64,000 bases of DNA from Candidatus Woesearchaeota archaeon (GTDB taxonomy: Archaea; Nanoarchaeota; Nanoarchaeia; Woesearchaeales; JAGVZT01), in contig JAFCGF010000003.1 of NCBI GenBank assembly GCA_017608295.1, forward strand, positions 124,001-188,000. Reading direction: 5' to 3'. Each line of letters starts with the position of its first letter. Position 1 is the first letter of the stretch. Below the pieces are notes generated by a model. It did not search any database, was not told where the DNA came from, and worked only from the letters and a program-made list of their open reading frames with translations. Position numbers and translations under genes: made by a program. Positions 15,887 through 23,482 of this stretch are shown here, piece after piece.

Positions 15887-16470
15887 TCAGATTCTTCCTC
15901 AGCGTCAGACTTGTCAAGCTTCATGACCCACTTCTCGGGAATCACTTTCATCAGCTTAAACACCGCAGTCTCAGGATAGATGACCAGCTCGCCTGTCCGG
16001 TGCTTCACAAGCAAAGTCCGCACATTGCCCTCTGAGAAGAAGTCCTCAAGCAGGTCCATGTGGTCTGCAAGTGTTTCTACGGGCTCATTGTACTTGTCAT
16101 CCTTGATGACAAAGAGTTTGTAGTAGTCATCGCCCCGTATCGTCTTGTACTTGCCCCGTTCATAATCCTCTTCCCAGGCGTCAAGCACACTCCTATCCAG
16201 GATTTTCACGCCTTTTGCGTCGAATGAAGTCACGTCAAGCCCAAAAGCAATTCTTTCTTCTCCTGCAAACAGCACGAGCTTGGTGCTGTTCGAGAAGTTC
16301 TCCCGCAGGTCTTTGACATCATTCATCACGAAGAAGCCTGCAGCTACAATGACAATAGCAAGCAAGACCGCAACCACCATCACGGCCTTGAGCAGGCTCT
16401 TGACCAGCTTGAAGGCGAACCACACTGCTACGAGAACAACTACCAAGGTAAGTAAAAAGCCGATTTCCAT
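15883..16470 (-). CDS. Hypothetical membrane-anchored protein
   Basis: A 195-residue protein with two close N-terminal hydrophobic helices (about 3-20 and 24-48) and a soluble domain of about 145 residues, presumably outside the cell, containing NVRTLLVKHRTGELVIYPETAVFKLMKVIPEKW. The C-terminus is acidic (KSDAEEESD). Not recognised. The frame is open 17 codons further up, but a TATA-like GTTTAAAAGG lies about 27 nt before the ATG at 16470, so this start is preferred. Confidence 0.65.
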   Translation of the reverse strand: MEIGFLLTLVVVLVAVWFAFKLVKSLLKAVMVVAVLLAIVIVAAGFFVMNDVKDLRENFSNSTKLVLFAGEERIAFGLDVTSFDAKGVKILDRSVLDAWEEDYERGKYKTIRGDDYYKLFVIKDDKYNEPVETLADHMDLLEDFFSEGNVRTLLVKHRTGELVIYPETAVFKLMKVIPEKWVMKLDKSDAEEESD

Positions 16471-16568
16471 ATCTCTTTCCAAGTTTCCAGACCTTTTAAA
16501 CCTTACGCGAGAAACACGCAAAACGCGCTGCCCCCAGGGGCATATCTATCTTAAAATAGTATAAAATC

Positions 16569-16584
16569 ACCATTTTGTAATGGT
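16569..16584. promoter_or_regulatory. Palindrome upstream of the beta-CASP operon promoter
   Basis: ACCATT-TTGT-AATGGT, 15 nt upstream of the TATA box at 16599. The position suits an activator site or the downstream operator of the divergent gene. No cognate regulator can be named. Confidence 0.4.
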
Positions 16585-16598
16585 AAAAAATAGAAAGG

Positions 16599-16606
16599 TT
16601 TATAAA
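16599..16606 (+). promoter_or_regulatory. TATA box of the 16665-20926 operon
   Basis: TTTATAAA; transcription would begin near 16630, leaving a purine-rich leader of about 35 nt before the ATG at 16665. No comparable box precedes the three downstream TraB-like genes. Confidence 0.6.
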
Positions 16607-16664
16607 TCTAAAAGAGAATAAAAGAGGTAAGAGAGAGTTATTTAGGAGAAGTTAGAGGCTCACT

Positions 16665-18578
16665 ATGAATCCAAAGAAGAATCAGCAAAGCCTGGAAGAT
16701 ATTGCCGAAGAGACAATAACCCCTGAGCAGGTGCAGGAAAAGGTTCTCTCAGACAAGGCAGGCATGCGTATCTCTCTCTGCTGGTACGGCGGGGCTGAAG
16801 AAGTCCCGGGATCTAAAATCAAGGTCAAGATTCGCTATGCTGACGGCATAGAGAAACATGTCGGCGTTGACATGGGCTCTAAGTTCATCCAGAAGGGCTC
16901 AAGCCAGAGTGTTGACAGCAGCGTTCCTGATGATTATAACCAGCTTGACTCCCTCTTGTTCACCCATGCTCATGCTGACCATGTCGGTGCCACGCGCGAC
17001 CTCGTCATGAGGCACAATTACCGCGGACCTATCTTCATGACTCATCCTACGAAGTCGCTCTGCCAGGCCAACCAGTTCGCATTCGTTGAGCCGGGTGAAT
17101 CTTATGCTGACCACAAAGCGTTCCTCAAGTTGTTTGAGACGATGGGCAAGACCCACGGATATCGCAAGGAGATAGATGTCCTTGATGATGGCTCAGTCAC
17201 CGCAGAATTCTGGAACGCAGGCCATATGATTGGTTCTGCATCAATCCTTCTCACCATCACAGACCCCGAGAACGGGGAAGACTACAAGCTTTTCTTCAGC
17301 GGAGACGTCGGCCGCTCAGAGAACTGGGAGCACTATCTCGAGCCTCCGTGGGACCTCTCTGAATTGCCTGAAGTGGACGCGGTCATTGTTGAAGGCACCT
17401 ACGGGAACGAGCTCCATAGAGAACTACACGTCGACGGCAAGCTCCTTAAGACCGAGGACTGCCTTGAGCATATCATCGAGCATTCAGTCGAGACAGGCGC
17501 GCCCATCTTCTTCGCGGGCTTCAGCCTGAGGTTGGATAAGCATTATCTCGACGCCCACCGCCTGAAGGCGGAAAACAGGATTCCTGAATGGTATCCTTTC
17601 ATCCTTGACAGCCCCTCTGCTGAGGGAGCGATTGCCAAGAAGAACAAGTACCTCCGCGTCGCCCTTGATAGGAAGTATGCAGAGAAGACTCACGAGAAGC
17701 ACAAGATGAACATCTCTGTCGACGAATTCCAAGAGATGTGTAGGCAGTACATCCACGAAGGGACCTTGGAACTCTTCCTCGATGAGGAGGGAAACTATCA
17801 CCCGAGGGACAATCCTTTTTACCATGACAACCTCCGCAGGACAAGCAGGCCTGAGCACGACACACTCAGTGATATTGTAGGGGCAGCCTATACCGACGGA
17901 GTGCTTGAGGGAAACATCAACCCCAAGGCAAAAGCCCTTGTCAAGTGGCTTGATAAGCTGTACGCTACAGTTGAAGGGGATGAGAGGGAATCCCTGACTA
18001 GGATTGCAACCCCTGATGGAGAACACTACGTCGGCCCGATGTGCATTGGTTGCTCAAGCGGAATGATATCTCTAGGGCGCGCTTCAGACTGGGCGCTCGA
18101 ATTCCTCGCGAACGAGGACGCTATCTTCGTGATTTCAGGATACCAGGCACCAGGAACCGCAGGACATCAGATGTGGGAACAGCGTGCGAGCAGGGAGAAT
18201 AAAGACCTGTGGAAAGAAGAGGGCATGGACCCGCGCACCATCTGGTCATATGAGGATAGAGATCCCGATGCGAGCATCACCTTTTACGTGGATGGTAAGA
18301 AGGAAACGCTGCCGTTCAAGGCGAAAATCTACAGGCTCACCGGCCACAGCGGCCACGGCGACGGACTCGAGATGATTGACTGGCTCGGCGACATCAGGTT
18401 CCGCGAGGACCGCGGGCCCAGGACTGTGCTGCTCAATCACATAGATGACAGCCGCATGGATGAAAGGAGCGACACCCTTGAGGAAGTAGGCTACCACGTC
18501 ATCATCCCAGAGCCTGAGAAGGACATCTACATCACTAATCTCCTTTCAGTTCATCCAGAGAAGAAAAAGAAGAAATAA
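16665..18578 (+). CDS. Beta-CASP metallo-beta-lactamase ribonuclease
   Basis: A 637-residue RNA-processing nuclease of the RNase J/CPSF family. Metallo-beta-lactamase motifs are present in order: THAHADHVG (about 100), GHMIGSAS (about 188), FSGDVGR (about 210). The beta-CASP part shows SGYQAPGTAG (about 495) and the late RLTGHSGHGDG (about 560), which corresponds to the final His motif. There are no N-terminal KH domains, unlike archaeal aCPSF1, and the beta-CASP domain has long charged insertions (about 330-460). The C-terminus ends in a Lys run. The first of three TraB-like genes follows after 13 nt, so these are likely co-transcribed. Confidence 0.85.
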   Translation: MNPKKNQQSLEDIAEETITPEQVQEKVLSDKAGMRISLCWYGGAEEVPGSKIKVKIRYADGIEKHVGVDMGSKFIQKGSSQSVDSSVPDDYNQLDSLLFTHAHADHVGATRDLVMRHNYRGPIFMTHPTKSLCQANQFAFVEPGESYADHKAFLKLFETMGKTHGYRKEIDVLDDGSVTAEFWNAGHMIGSASILLTITDPENGEDYKLFFSGDVGRSENWEHYLEPPWDLSELPEVDAVIVEGTYGNELHRELHVDGKLLKTEDCLEHIIEHSVETGAPIFFAGFSLRLDKHYLDAHRLKAENRIPEWYPFILDSPSAEGAIAKKNKYLRVALDRKYAEKTHEKHKMNISVDEFQEMCRQYIHEGTLELFLDEEGNYHPRDNPFYHDNLRRTSRPEHDTLSDIVGAAYTDGVLEGNINPKAKALVKWLDKLYATVEGDERESLTRIATPDGEHYVGPMCIGCSSGMISLGRASDWALEFLANEDAIFVISGYQAPGTAGHQMWEQRASRENKDLWKEEGMDPRTIWSYEDRDPDASITFYVDGKKETLPFKAKIYRLTGHSGHGDGLEMIDWLGDIRFREDRGPRTVLLNHIDDSRMDERSDTLEEVGYHVIIPEPEKDIYITNLLSVHPEKKKKK

Positions 18579-18591
18579 TCCTGGTGAGGCA

Positions 18592-18653
18592 ATGAATCTC
18601 GACATACTGGCGGGCATACCCGATGACGAGAAGTCAGTCCTTCTTGTGGGAGA
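18592..18653 (+). repeat. 62-nt exact repeat, unit 1
   Basis: The first 62 nt of this coding region are identical to 19368-19429, the same codons of the next gene. The preceding ribosome binding site GGTGAG is shared as well. Identity stops abruptly after the GE of the first motif. Confidence 0.95.
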
Positions 18654-19371
18654 GTATCATAGGAATCCCATGTTTGGCAAAACACTCAATCTTCTCCAGG
18701 CATTCGAGCCGGATGGGATAGGTATCGAAATGCGCCCTGATGTTGGGGATTATCATCTTGTGCGCTGGATTCTTGACCACTGCCAGCCAAAGAAATCCCC
18801 TCTGATTCCAGATGATATTGCAGGTTATTCGGGATTTCCTAGTGTGATGCATGAAACTCTCGTCTACGCTTGTCTCCAAGGAATACCTTTGTATTTCCTT
18901 GACTGGCAGCCCTGTAGTCCTGATGAGATTCTAGATGTGAAGCAGTGCATCGACAATCCTATACCTGATTACGATGAACTTGGAAAGGGGTTCTTTGAGA
19001 GTATCCTCGCCACTTTCCCGGATGTTGCCTTAAAAAAGCTTGCGTTGCAGGCTGAGGAAGTAATTGACGAGCAGGCTTATGTGAAACTTTTGGGTTCGGA
19101 CGAGGGGATGGCTCTCCGCAATGAGTGGACCGCGATGGCGTTGAATGCCAAGAAAGAAAACCGATTTCTGTATGTTGCAGGCCTTGGCCACCTCTGTGAT
19201 AGAGATGTGGAGAGATACACACCGCTGCAGCTTCTTGTCGATGCTCCGCACCGCTACATCGTGAAAATGGACCCACCTTATTCTACGGATGGCACCATCG
19301 AGCGTGTCGATGACACTTCGGAATTCGTGCTGCCCTGGGATACTCTCGATTACATGAAGGTGAGCACATGA
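18592..19371 (+). CDS. TraB/TIKI-like protein, copy 1
   Basis: A 259-residue soluble protein. It has the four conserved spots of the TraB/TIKI/ChaN-like superfamily: GEYH (20-23), IGIEMR (Glu46, Arg48), MALRNEWTAMALN (about 175-187) and GLGHL. TIKI members are metal-dependent peptidases; TraB and PrgY members reduce pheromone activity, but many have no known role. There is no signal peptide. The first 62 nt are identical to those of the next gene, while the rest is strongly diverged. In copies 2 and 3 the first motif is GEDHN, so copy 1 has one altered position there. It ends with the shared PWxxLDYM motif. Confidence 0.7.
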   Translation: MNLDILAGIPDDEKSVLLVGEYHRNPMFGKTLNLLQAFEPDGIGIEMRPDVGDYHLVRWILDHCQPKKSPLIPDDIAGYSGFPSVMHETLVYACLQGIPLYFLDWQPCSPDEILDVKQCIDNPIPDYDELGKGFFESILATFPDVALKKLALQAEEVIDEQAYVKLLGSDEGMALRNEWTAMALNAKKENRFLYVAGLGHLCDRDVERYTPLQLLVDAPHRYIVKMDPPYSTDGTIERVDDTSEFVLPWDTLDYMKVST

Positions 19372-19429
19372 ATCTCGACATACTGGCGGGCATACCCGAT
19401 GACGAGAAGTCAGTCCTTCTTGTGGGAGA
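19368..19429 (+). repeat. 62-nt exact repeat, unit 2
   Basis: Second unit of the exact repeat that begins at 18592; see that entry. The units are 776 nt apart start to start. Confidence 0.95.
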
Positions 19430-20135
19430 AGACCATAACGCACCAGTCCTTGAGGAGATGCTCGAGCTTCTCAATACCTATAAGCCAGATGCAATAGGCA
19501 TAGAGATGCGCCACACGCAGAAGGCTGTTGACGGACTTGACAACACGCGCACTCTCTCGCTCTTCCTTCCCCATACAGAAATACTCGAACCAAAGCATTT
19601 CGGGATGTTCCCCGGTGGAAGGCTCTCTGCTGGAAATGTTGCGCTCGTGTACGCCATATGGAACAAGATTCCTCTCTATTTTATGGATTGGCAGCCCTGC
19701 AGCCCCGGCAGCGTTGAGAATGTTCTGGGAGACTTCTATGGGAAGTTCACTTACGATGAGATGGGAGCTGCGATGAAGCACACCCTGAAGGAGTTCTTCA
19801 ATGTGGATATGGATATGGAGCATTTCAATGAGCATCAGTTCCAGGGTTTGATGATTCTGGACTGGACTATGCCCGTGCGCAATGAATGGAGCGCTATGGC
19901 TCTTAATGAACAGGATGAGAATCGTTTCCTCTATGTTGCTGGAAACGAGCACTTCTGCGATAACATTGATGTTGAGGAATACACGTCGATGCAGCTTCTG
20001 GTTGACGCGCCGCACCGTTACATCGCGAACATGAAAGCCCTTGGCTATACTGACGATATCATCGAGCGCGTCGACCAGCGTGAGGAGTTCAAGCTGCCCT
20101 GGGAAATGATGGACTATATGGAGGCTGAGCAATGA
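19368..20135 (+). CDS. TraB/TIKI-like protein, copy 2
   Basis: A 255-residue paralogue of its neighbours, overlapping copy 1 by 4 nt (ATGA) and copy 3 by 4 nt. Motifs: GEDHN (20-24), IGIEMR (Glu46), VRNEWSAMALN and GNEHF in place of GxGHL. C-terminal signature LPWEMMDYM. Apart from the first 21 residues, similarity to copy 1 is limited to these motifs plus the IPLYFxDWQPCSP block (about 105) and LLVDAPHRYI. If the superfamily uses the Glu and two His residues as metal ligands, this copy keeps them all. Function unknown. Confidence 0.7.
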   Translation: MNLDILAGIPDDEKSVLLVGEDHNAPVLEEMLELLNTYKPDAIGIEMRHTQKAVDGLDNTRTLSLFLPHTEILEPKHFGMFPGGRLSAGNVALVYAIWNKIPLYFMDWQPCSPGSVENVLGDFYGKFTYDEMGAAMKHTLKEFFNVDMDMEHFNEHQFQGLMILDWTMPVRNEWSAMALNEQDENRFLYVAGNEHFCDNIDVEEYTSMQLLVDAPHRYIANMKALGYTDDIIERVDQREEFKLPWEMMDYMEAEQ

Positions 20136-20926
20136 GCCTCGAGGAGCTTAGCCAGGGTTTTGACGGCAAGGCAGTGTGTTTGGCCGGAGAGGACCACAAC
20201 AAGACCTACCTCTACTTCGATAGCCTCAAGGTTTTGGACTCCTTCAAGCCCGACGCCGTGGCAGTGGAGCTCCGCACCTCAAGTGATTCCGCGATTCCGC
20301 GATTGATAGGCCACCTGCGGGAGATGGAGAATGAATTCTCCGGAAAGGAGCCTGACTACATGGCCTCACGGCTCAACAGTAGCCTGATAGACATGTCGAT
20401 GACCTACGCTGCGATGAATTCATTGCCCCTCTACTTCCTCGACTGGCACCCCCACAGGCCTGAAGAAGCGGCAGACATACTCGGGCAGGAGCCGAGATTC
20501 TATTCCTTCGCTGAGCTGCTTTCAGGGATGGACAGCACAATCAACACATTCACCCGCGAGATGGAGGGGTATGAGAGCGATTGGGATATTGTGGCGCACT
20601 CAGAGGACGCTGCCTTGGATTACGTCTCATTCAGGACTCTTAGCCAGACAGGATACGGGATGGCGCTGCGCAACGAGTGGACAGCCCAGGCACTCAACGC
20701 CCTGCCCCACCAGCGTCTGCTCTACGCCTGCGGGATGGGCCACCTCGGTGAGCACAACCTCAGGCCCGACATAGTCACCCCTCTCCAGGAGCTTGTCACA
20801 GCCCCGCACCGCTTCGTCGCAGACCTTACCCAGTGGGAGATGGACGATGCATGCGTTGAGCGAGCTATTGCATCTTCAGAGTTGCAGCTGCCCTGGTATG
20901 AGCTGGATTACATGCAGCTTGAGTGA
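20132..20926 (+). CDS. TraB/TIKI-like protein, copy 3
   Basis: A 264-residue third member of the tandem array, with GEDHN (about 19-23), VAVELR, MALRNEWTAQALN and GMGHLGEHN, the closest to a canonical GxGHL of the three. It also has LPLYFLDWHPH and ends LPWYELDYM. The N-terminus differs from the repeated one in copies 1 and 2. It overlaps copy 2 by 4 nt and closes the operon that starts with the beta-CASP nuclease. The next gene has its own promoter inside the last codons of this one. Confidence 0.7.
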   Translation: MSLEELSQGFDGKAVCLAGEDHNKTYLYFDSLKVLDSFKPDAVAVELRTSSDSAIPRLIGHLREMENEFSGKEPDYMASRLNSSLIDMSMTYAAMNSLPLYFLDWHPHRPEEAADILGQEPRFYSFAELLSGMDSTINTFTREMEGYESDWDIVAHSEDAALDYVSFRTLSQTGYGMALRNEWTAQALNALPHQRLLYACGMGHLGEHNLRPDIVTPLQELVTAPHRFVADLTQWEMDDACVERAIASSELQLPWYELDYMQLE

Positions 20927-20934
20927 GCGCAAGG

Positions 20935-20942
20935 CATATATA
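20935..20942 (+). promoter_or_regulatory. TATA box, leaderless promoter
   Basis: CATATATA centred 27 nt upstream of the ATG at 20965; it decides that start over upstream in-frame ATG codons. Confidence 0.65.
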
Positions 20943-20964
20943 CATCTGCTTCTTTGGATTATGC

Positions 20965-21243
20965 ATGGTCAACCAGTCTGAAGCCCTCAGAATTCTCAAT
21001 AAGGAGAAGGATTATGAAGACGGGCTCTCAAGGGATATTCTCGGTTTTCTCAGTGATTGTACTGGCCACTGCCCTGCCTGCGAGAAGGGGATATGTACGC
21101 AGCACATCAATGATATGACTAAGGATGAGAAGGATGTCGTGAAACATCATCTGCACACTCTCATTACCGACACGCGCGAGCACAGCGCGCTGTTCGCAAC
21201 GTTAATAGAATGGGTATTGGAACATGGAGAGAGTAACTACTAG
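20965..21243 (+). CDS. Small helical protein with Cys cluster (ferritin-like?)
   Basis: A 92-residue protein of two or three long helices. A cluster of four cysteines and histidines (SDCTGHCPACEKGICTQH, about 38-55) is followed by VVKHHLHTLITDTREHSALFATLIEWVLEHGE. The His/Glu spacing recalls ferritin-like helical bundles, but the match is weak. The start is set by the TATA box at leaderless distance. The last 20 nt overlap the next gene, also a short helical protein, and the two may form one complex (inference). Confidence 0.6.
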   Translation: MVNQSEALRILNKEKDYEDGLSRDILGFLSDCTGHCPACEKGICTQHINDMTKDEKDVVKHHLHTLITDTREHSALFATLIEWVLEHGESNY

Positions 21244-21427
21244 GGCTGAGCTGCTCGAGCGCCTCCGGGATTTGAAAGCGGTTGAGACTATCGCGAGGAA
21301 CGCATATATGGGAGATGTCGCCATCTTCAACGCGCCAAAGCTCATAGGAACCATATCAAAGATAAAAAAAGACGAGGACAAGCACATCTCGCTCCTCGCC
21401 GAGCTTATTGAACTGCTCGAGCGTTAA
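21224..21427 (+). CDS. Small ferritin/rubrerythrin-like helical protein (67 aa)
   Basis: A 67-residue protein predicted as two helices: RAELLERLRDLKAVETIARNAYMGDVAIF and KLIGTISKIKKDEDKHISLLAELIELLER. The DEDKHISLL segment resembles the D/ExxH half-site of ferritin-like di-iron proteins, and the first helix has Glu at a matching place. It is about half a rubrerythrin-type bundle, so a dimer would be needed. It overlaps the preceding gene by 20 nt and the gene on the other strand by 4 nt. Confidence 0.6.
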   Translation: MERVTTRAELLERLRDLKAVETIARNAYMGDVAIFNAPKLIGTISKIKKDEDKHISLLAELIELLER

Positions 21428-21750
21428 TCCCAGAGCTTCTTCTCCAGTCCTACATAGAGCTTGTCGGCATATCTGTCCTTTGAGGCCCGTTCGATTATGG
21501 TGTCCAGTTTGTCCTCAGTGCACCTGCGCGCTTCATAGAATCCAAAGAGAGTGTACTTCTGCGCAACGATGTACGTCAATCCGTTCTCTGCCTCAAAGGG
21601 GTAGAGTTGAGCGCACACTCCAGGTAAGTTGTTAGCGAGGAATTCCAATGCATGCTTCTCTTTGCTGAAGCGCTTCTTCTTCTTATAGCACATCACTCCC
21701 TTCACTTCCTCTTCCAGCGGCTTCCTACCATACAACACGATGTAATCCAT
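21424..21750 (-). CDS. Hypothetical protein (108 aa)
   Basis: A 108-residue soluble basic protein, not recognised. It has a Lys-rich patch (CYKKKKRFSKEK) and aromatic residues (KYTLFGFYEARRC). A ribosome binding site GGAGGA precedes the ATG. It is the third gene of the minus-strand operon led by 22313-22756 and the Nudix hydrolase; only 2 nt separate it from the Nudix gene, so it is expected to be controlled by the palindromic operator at 22814. Confidence 0.6.
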   Translation of the reverse strand: MDYIVLYGRKPLEEEVKGVMCYKKKKRFSKEKHALEFLANNLPGVCAQLYPFEAENGLTYIVAQKYTLFGFYEARRCTEDKLDTIIERASKDRYADKLYVGLEKKLWD

Positions 21751-21752
21751 AG

Positions 21753-22316
21753 CTATCTCCTCCGTGCGGAAAGGTCTTTTCCGTTCAAATCAGGATGTTC
21801 TTGGATAGCATTATCTAGGGCGTTATTCTCAGAGTAGGCTCTGATGCCATATGTGTTCTCCTCCCAGTAGCGCTGACCGCTCCAGAAGTGAATCTTCTCG
21901 TAGGTGTGGGTCACCTGCCATTCTCCCTTCACACTCTCGCGGTAGTCGCAGAGCATCTCGTAGTGGTCGAAGCAGAGCTCGTCTTTGAGATTGTCTATAT
22001 CATCCAATGAGATGGTCCTCGCATCGAGAGCGTCGCTACCTGCCTTGAGCTTTCCATAGCTGTCGCAGATGTACAGGACTGAGACGCTCCTGTATCTGGA
22101 ATCCCTGTCCGGAGCAGCATACGTTCTGAACTGCTCCATGCTGCTGGCGTCGAGATTGGTTTCTTCCTTCAGCTCACGCGCGACAGCTGCTTCCAGCCCC
22201 TCGCCATCTTCGACGTGCCCTCCTGGCAGCGCAAGCCCATGAGGCTCGTTCTTCCGGTCAATCAGCACAATGCCGTTGTCGTATAGTGCAATCATATCAA
22301 CAGTCAGCTCCATCAT
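21753..22316 (-). CDS. Nudix hydrolase
   Basis: A 187-residue Nudix enzyme. The box GGHVEDGEGLEAAVARELKEETNL (about 32-55) has all catalytic acids (Glu39, Arg47-Glu48, Glu51-Glu52); only the late Gly is replaced by Asn. The PWGxALPGGH-like lead (HGLALPGGH) resembles ADP-ribose/NADH pyrophosphatase types, but the substrate is not provable. A C-terminal extension of about 60 residues contains HTYEKIHFWSGQRYWEENTYG. Its start overlaps the stop of the upstream gene (ATGA). The divergent NrtR-like regulator suggests a role in NAD or ADP-ribose metabolism. Confidence 0.88.
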   Translation of the reverse strand: MMELTVDMIALYDNGIVLIDRKNEPHGLALPGGHVEDGEGLEAAVARELKEETNLDASSMEQFRTYAAPDRDSRYRSVSVLYICDSYGKLKAGSDALDARTISLDDIDNLKDELCFDHYEMLCDYRESVKGEWQVTHTYEKIHFWSGQRYWEENTYGIRAYSENNALDNAIQEHPDLNGKDLSARRR

Positions 22317-22756
22317 TCATCACCCTTTCGCGCCTTCTTATCAATCTCCTTTTCCAGCTTCGACCTCATATAATCAACAGTCAGCTTAGGGAAAATTTCA
22401 AGCATCTCCTTGACTTCATCCGAGCTGATGGTGAGCTCCACAGCAAGCCGGGAATCCAGTACAACGAACGGCTTGTATTCCCTGGTGTACCTGCCCACGT
22501 AGTCGCCCCCGTAGGCCATGGCGTCAGGTTCCACCCCTTCAGTGTCCCAGTATGAAATACCTGCCTCAAAGCCCTCTGAAGTGTAGTTGAGGACATTGCT
22601 TTCAGCTTTGTAATTGTGGGGGATGATTGGAATCTCCCCATACTGTTTGACGTATTGCCGCAGGCTCTCATTGTTGTGGAGCGCGATAACCTCCTCATAG
22701 AAGGTGTCGCGCTCGCTGTCCAGCTCATCCAGCATTTCTTCCAGTTTTCTTTCCAT
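22313..22756 (-). CDS. Hypothetical protein, first gene of Nudix operon
   Basis: A 147-residue acidic protein starting at the ATG at 22756, which is preceded by GGAGGA; a TTG five codons upstream is rejected. The first 40 residues are a predicted helix (EEMLDELDSERDTFYEEVIALHNN), followed by a mixed alpha/beta part with FVVLDSRLAVELTISSDEVKEML. Not recognised. On the minus strand a TATA box (CATATAAAGG) lies about 30 nt upstream, next to the palindromic operator shared with the nrtR-like gene. Confidence 0.6.
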   Translation of the reverse strand: MERKLEEMLDELDSERDTFYEEVIALHNNESLRQYVKQYGEIPIIPHNYKAESNVLNYTSEGFEAGISYWDTEGVEPDAMAYGGDYVGRYTREYKPFVVLDSRLAVELTISSDEVKEMLEIFPKLTVDYMRSKLEKEIDKKARKGDE

Positions 22757-22813
22757 GGTTGGTTCCTCCAAAAGGTAGGGATACGCTTCCCTTTATATGC
22801 TTTACGTAAAAAA

Positions 22814-22830
22814 TACGTTAAGTTAACGTA
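22814..22830. promoter_or_regulatory. Perfect 17-nt palindrome, candidate NrtR operator
   Basis: TACGTTAAGTTAACGTA between the divergent Nudix operon and the NrtR-like gene. A second short palindrome, TTTACGTAAA, lies at 22801-22810. The 17-mer is 15 nt upstream of the regulator's TATA box and just upstream of the TATA box of the divergent operon, so binding could affect both promoters. Confidence 0.75.
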
Positions 22831-22844
22831 GAAAATACGAAGTC

Positions 22845-22850
22845 TTATAA
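22845..22850 (+). promoter_or_regulatory. TATA box, leaderless promoter of the NrtR-like gene
   Basis: TTATAA centred about 27 nt upstream of the ATG at 22874; it favours that start over an ATG five codons upstream. Confidence 0.65.
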
Positions 22851-22873
22851 GTAGGAGCTTGTTTGCTTGCAAC

Positions 22874-23482
22874 ATGCCACAGTACGAGAAGGCAAGAGTC
22901 GCTGTTGACGCAGCTATTTTTAGCATAGCTGAGGGAAAGCTGAAGGTACTCCTGCACCAGAGAGAGAAGAAGCCTTACACTGGCCAGTATGAGCTCCTGG
23001 GGGGGCTATTGCTGCCAAATGAGACCGCAGAGGAGACCCTGATGCGCAAACTCAAGGAAACCTTTGGCAGGGACGACATATACTTCTCGCAGTTCCAGGC
23101 ATTCAGCACTCCCAAGAGGGATCCCAGAGTAAGAACACTTTCTGTCGCGTATCTCGCCCTTGTGGGCTGGGATAAGGTGGAAAACCTGGAAGGGTGGCAG
23201 GATTTTGATTCACTTCCCTTGCTTGCATTTGACCACTCTGACATTGTGGAGTGTGCCAGGGAATACCTCAAACGGAACATGAGTAACGTGGTAGTAAAAC
23301 AGTTCTTGCCCGAAAAATTTCCCCTGAATTCTCTCCAGGAAGCATACGAGATAGCTGAAGACTGCTCCTATGACAATCGCAACTTCAGGAAACGGATGCT
23401 TGCATTGAAGATAGTTGAGCAGACGAAGGAAAAGGAGAATTCTGTATCACACAGGCCTGCACAACTGTACACATTCAGATAA
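22874..23482 (+). CDS. NrtR-like transcriptional regulator (degenerate Nudix + winged helix)
   Basis: A 202-residue protein. The N-terminal Nudix domain keeps the fold but has a damaged box: GGLLLPNETAEETLMRKLKETFG (43-65) has RK in place of RE and ET in place of EE, so catalysis is unlikely. This is the hallmark of NrtR, which senses ADP-ribose or related ligands. The C-terminal part (about 120-202; NSLQEAYEIAEDCSYDNRNFRKRMLALKIVE) matches the winged-helix DNA-binding half. It is divergent from an operon with an active Nudix enzyme, with a palindrome between. NrtR is mainly described in bacteria. Confidence 0.85.
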   Translation: MPQYEKARVAVDAAIFSIAEGKLKVLLHQREKKPYTGQYELLGGLLLPNETAEETLMRKLKETFGRDDIYFSQFQAFSTPKRDPRVRTLSVAYLALVGWDKVENLEGWQDFDSLPLLAFDHSDIVECAREYLKRNMSNVVVKQFLPEKFPLNSLQEAYEIAEDCSYDNRNFRKRMLALKIVEQTKEKENSVSHRPAQLYTFR

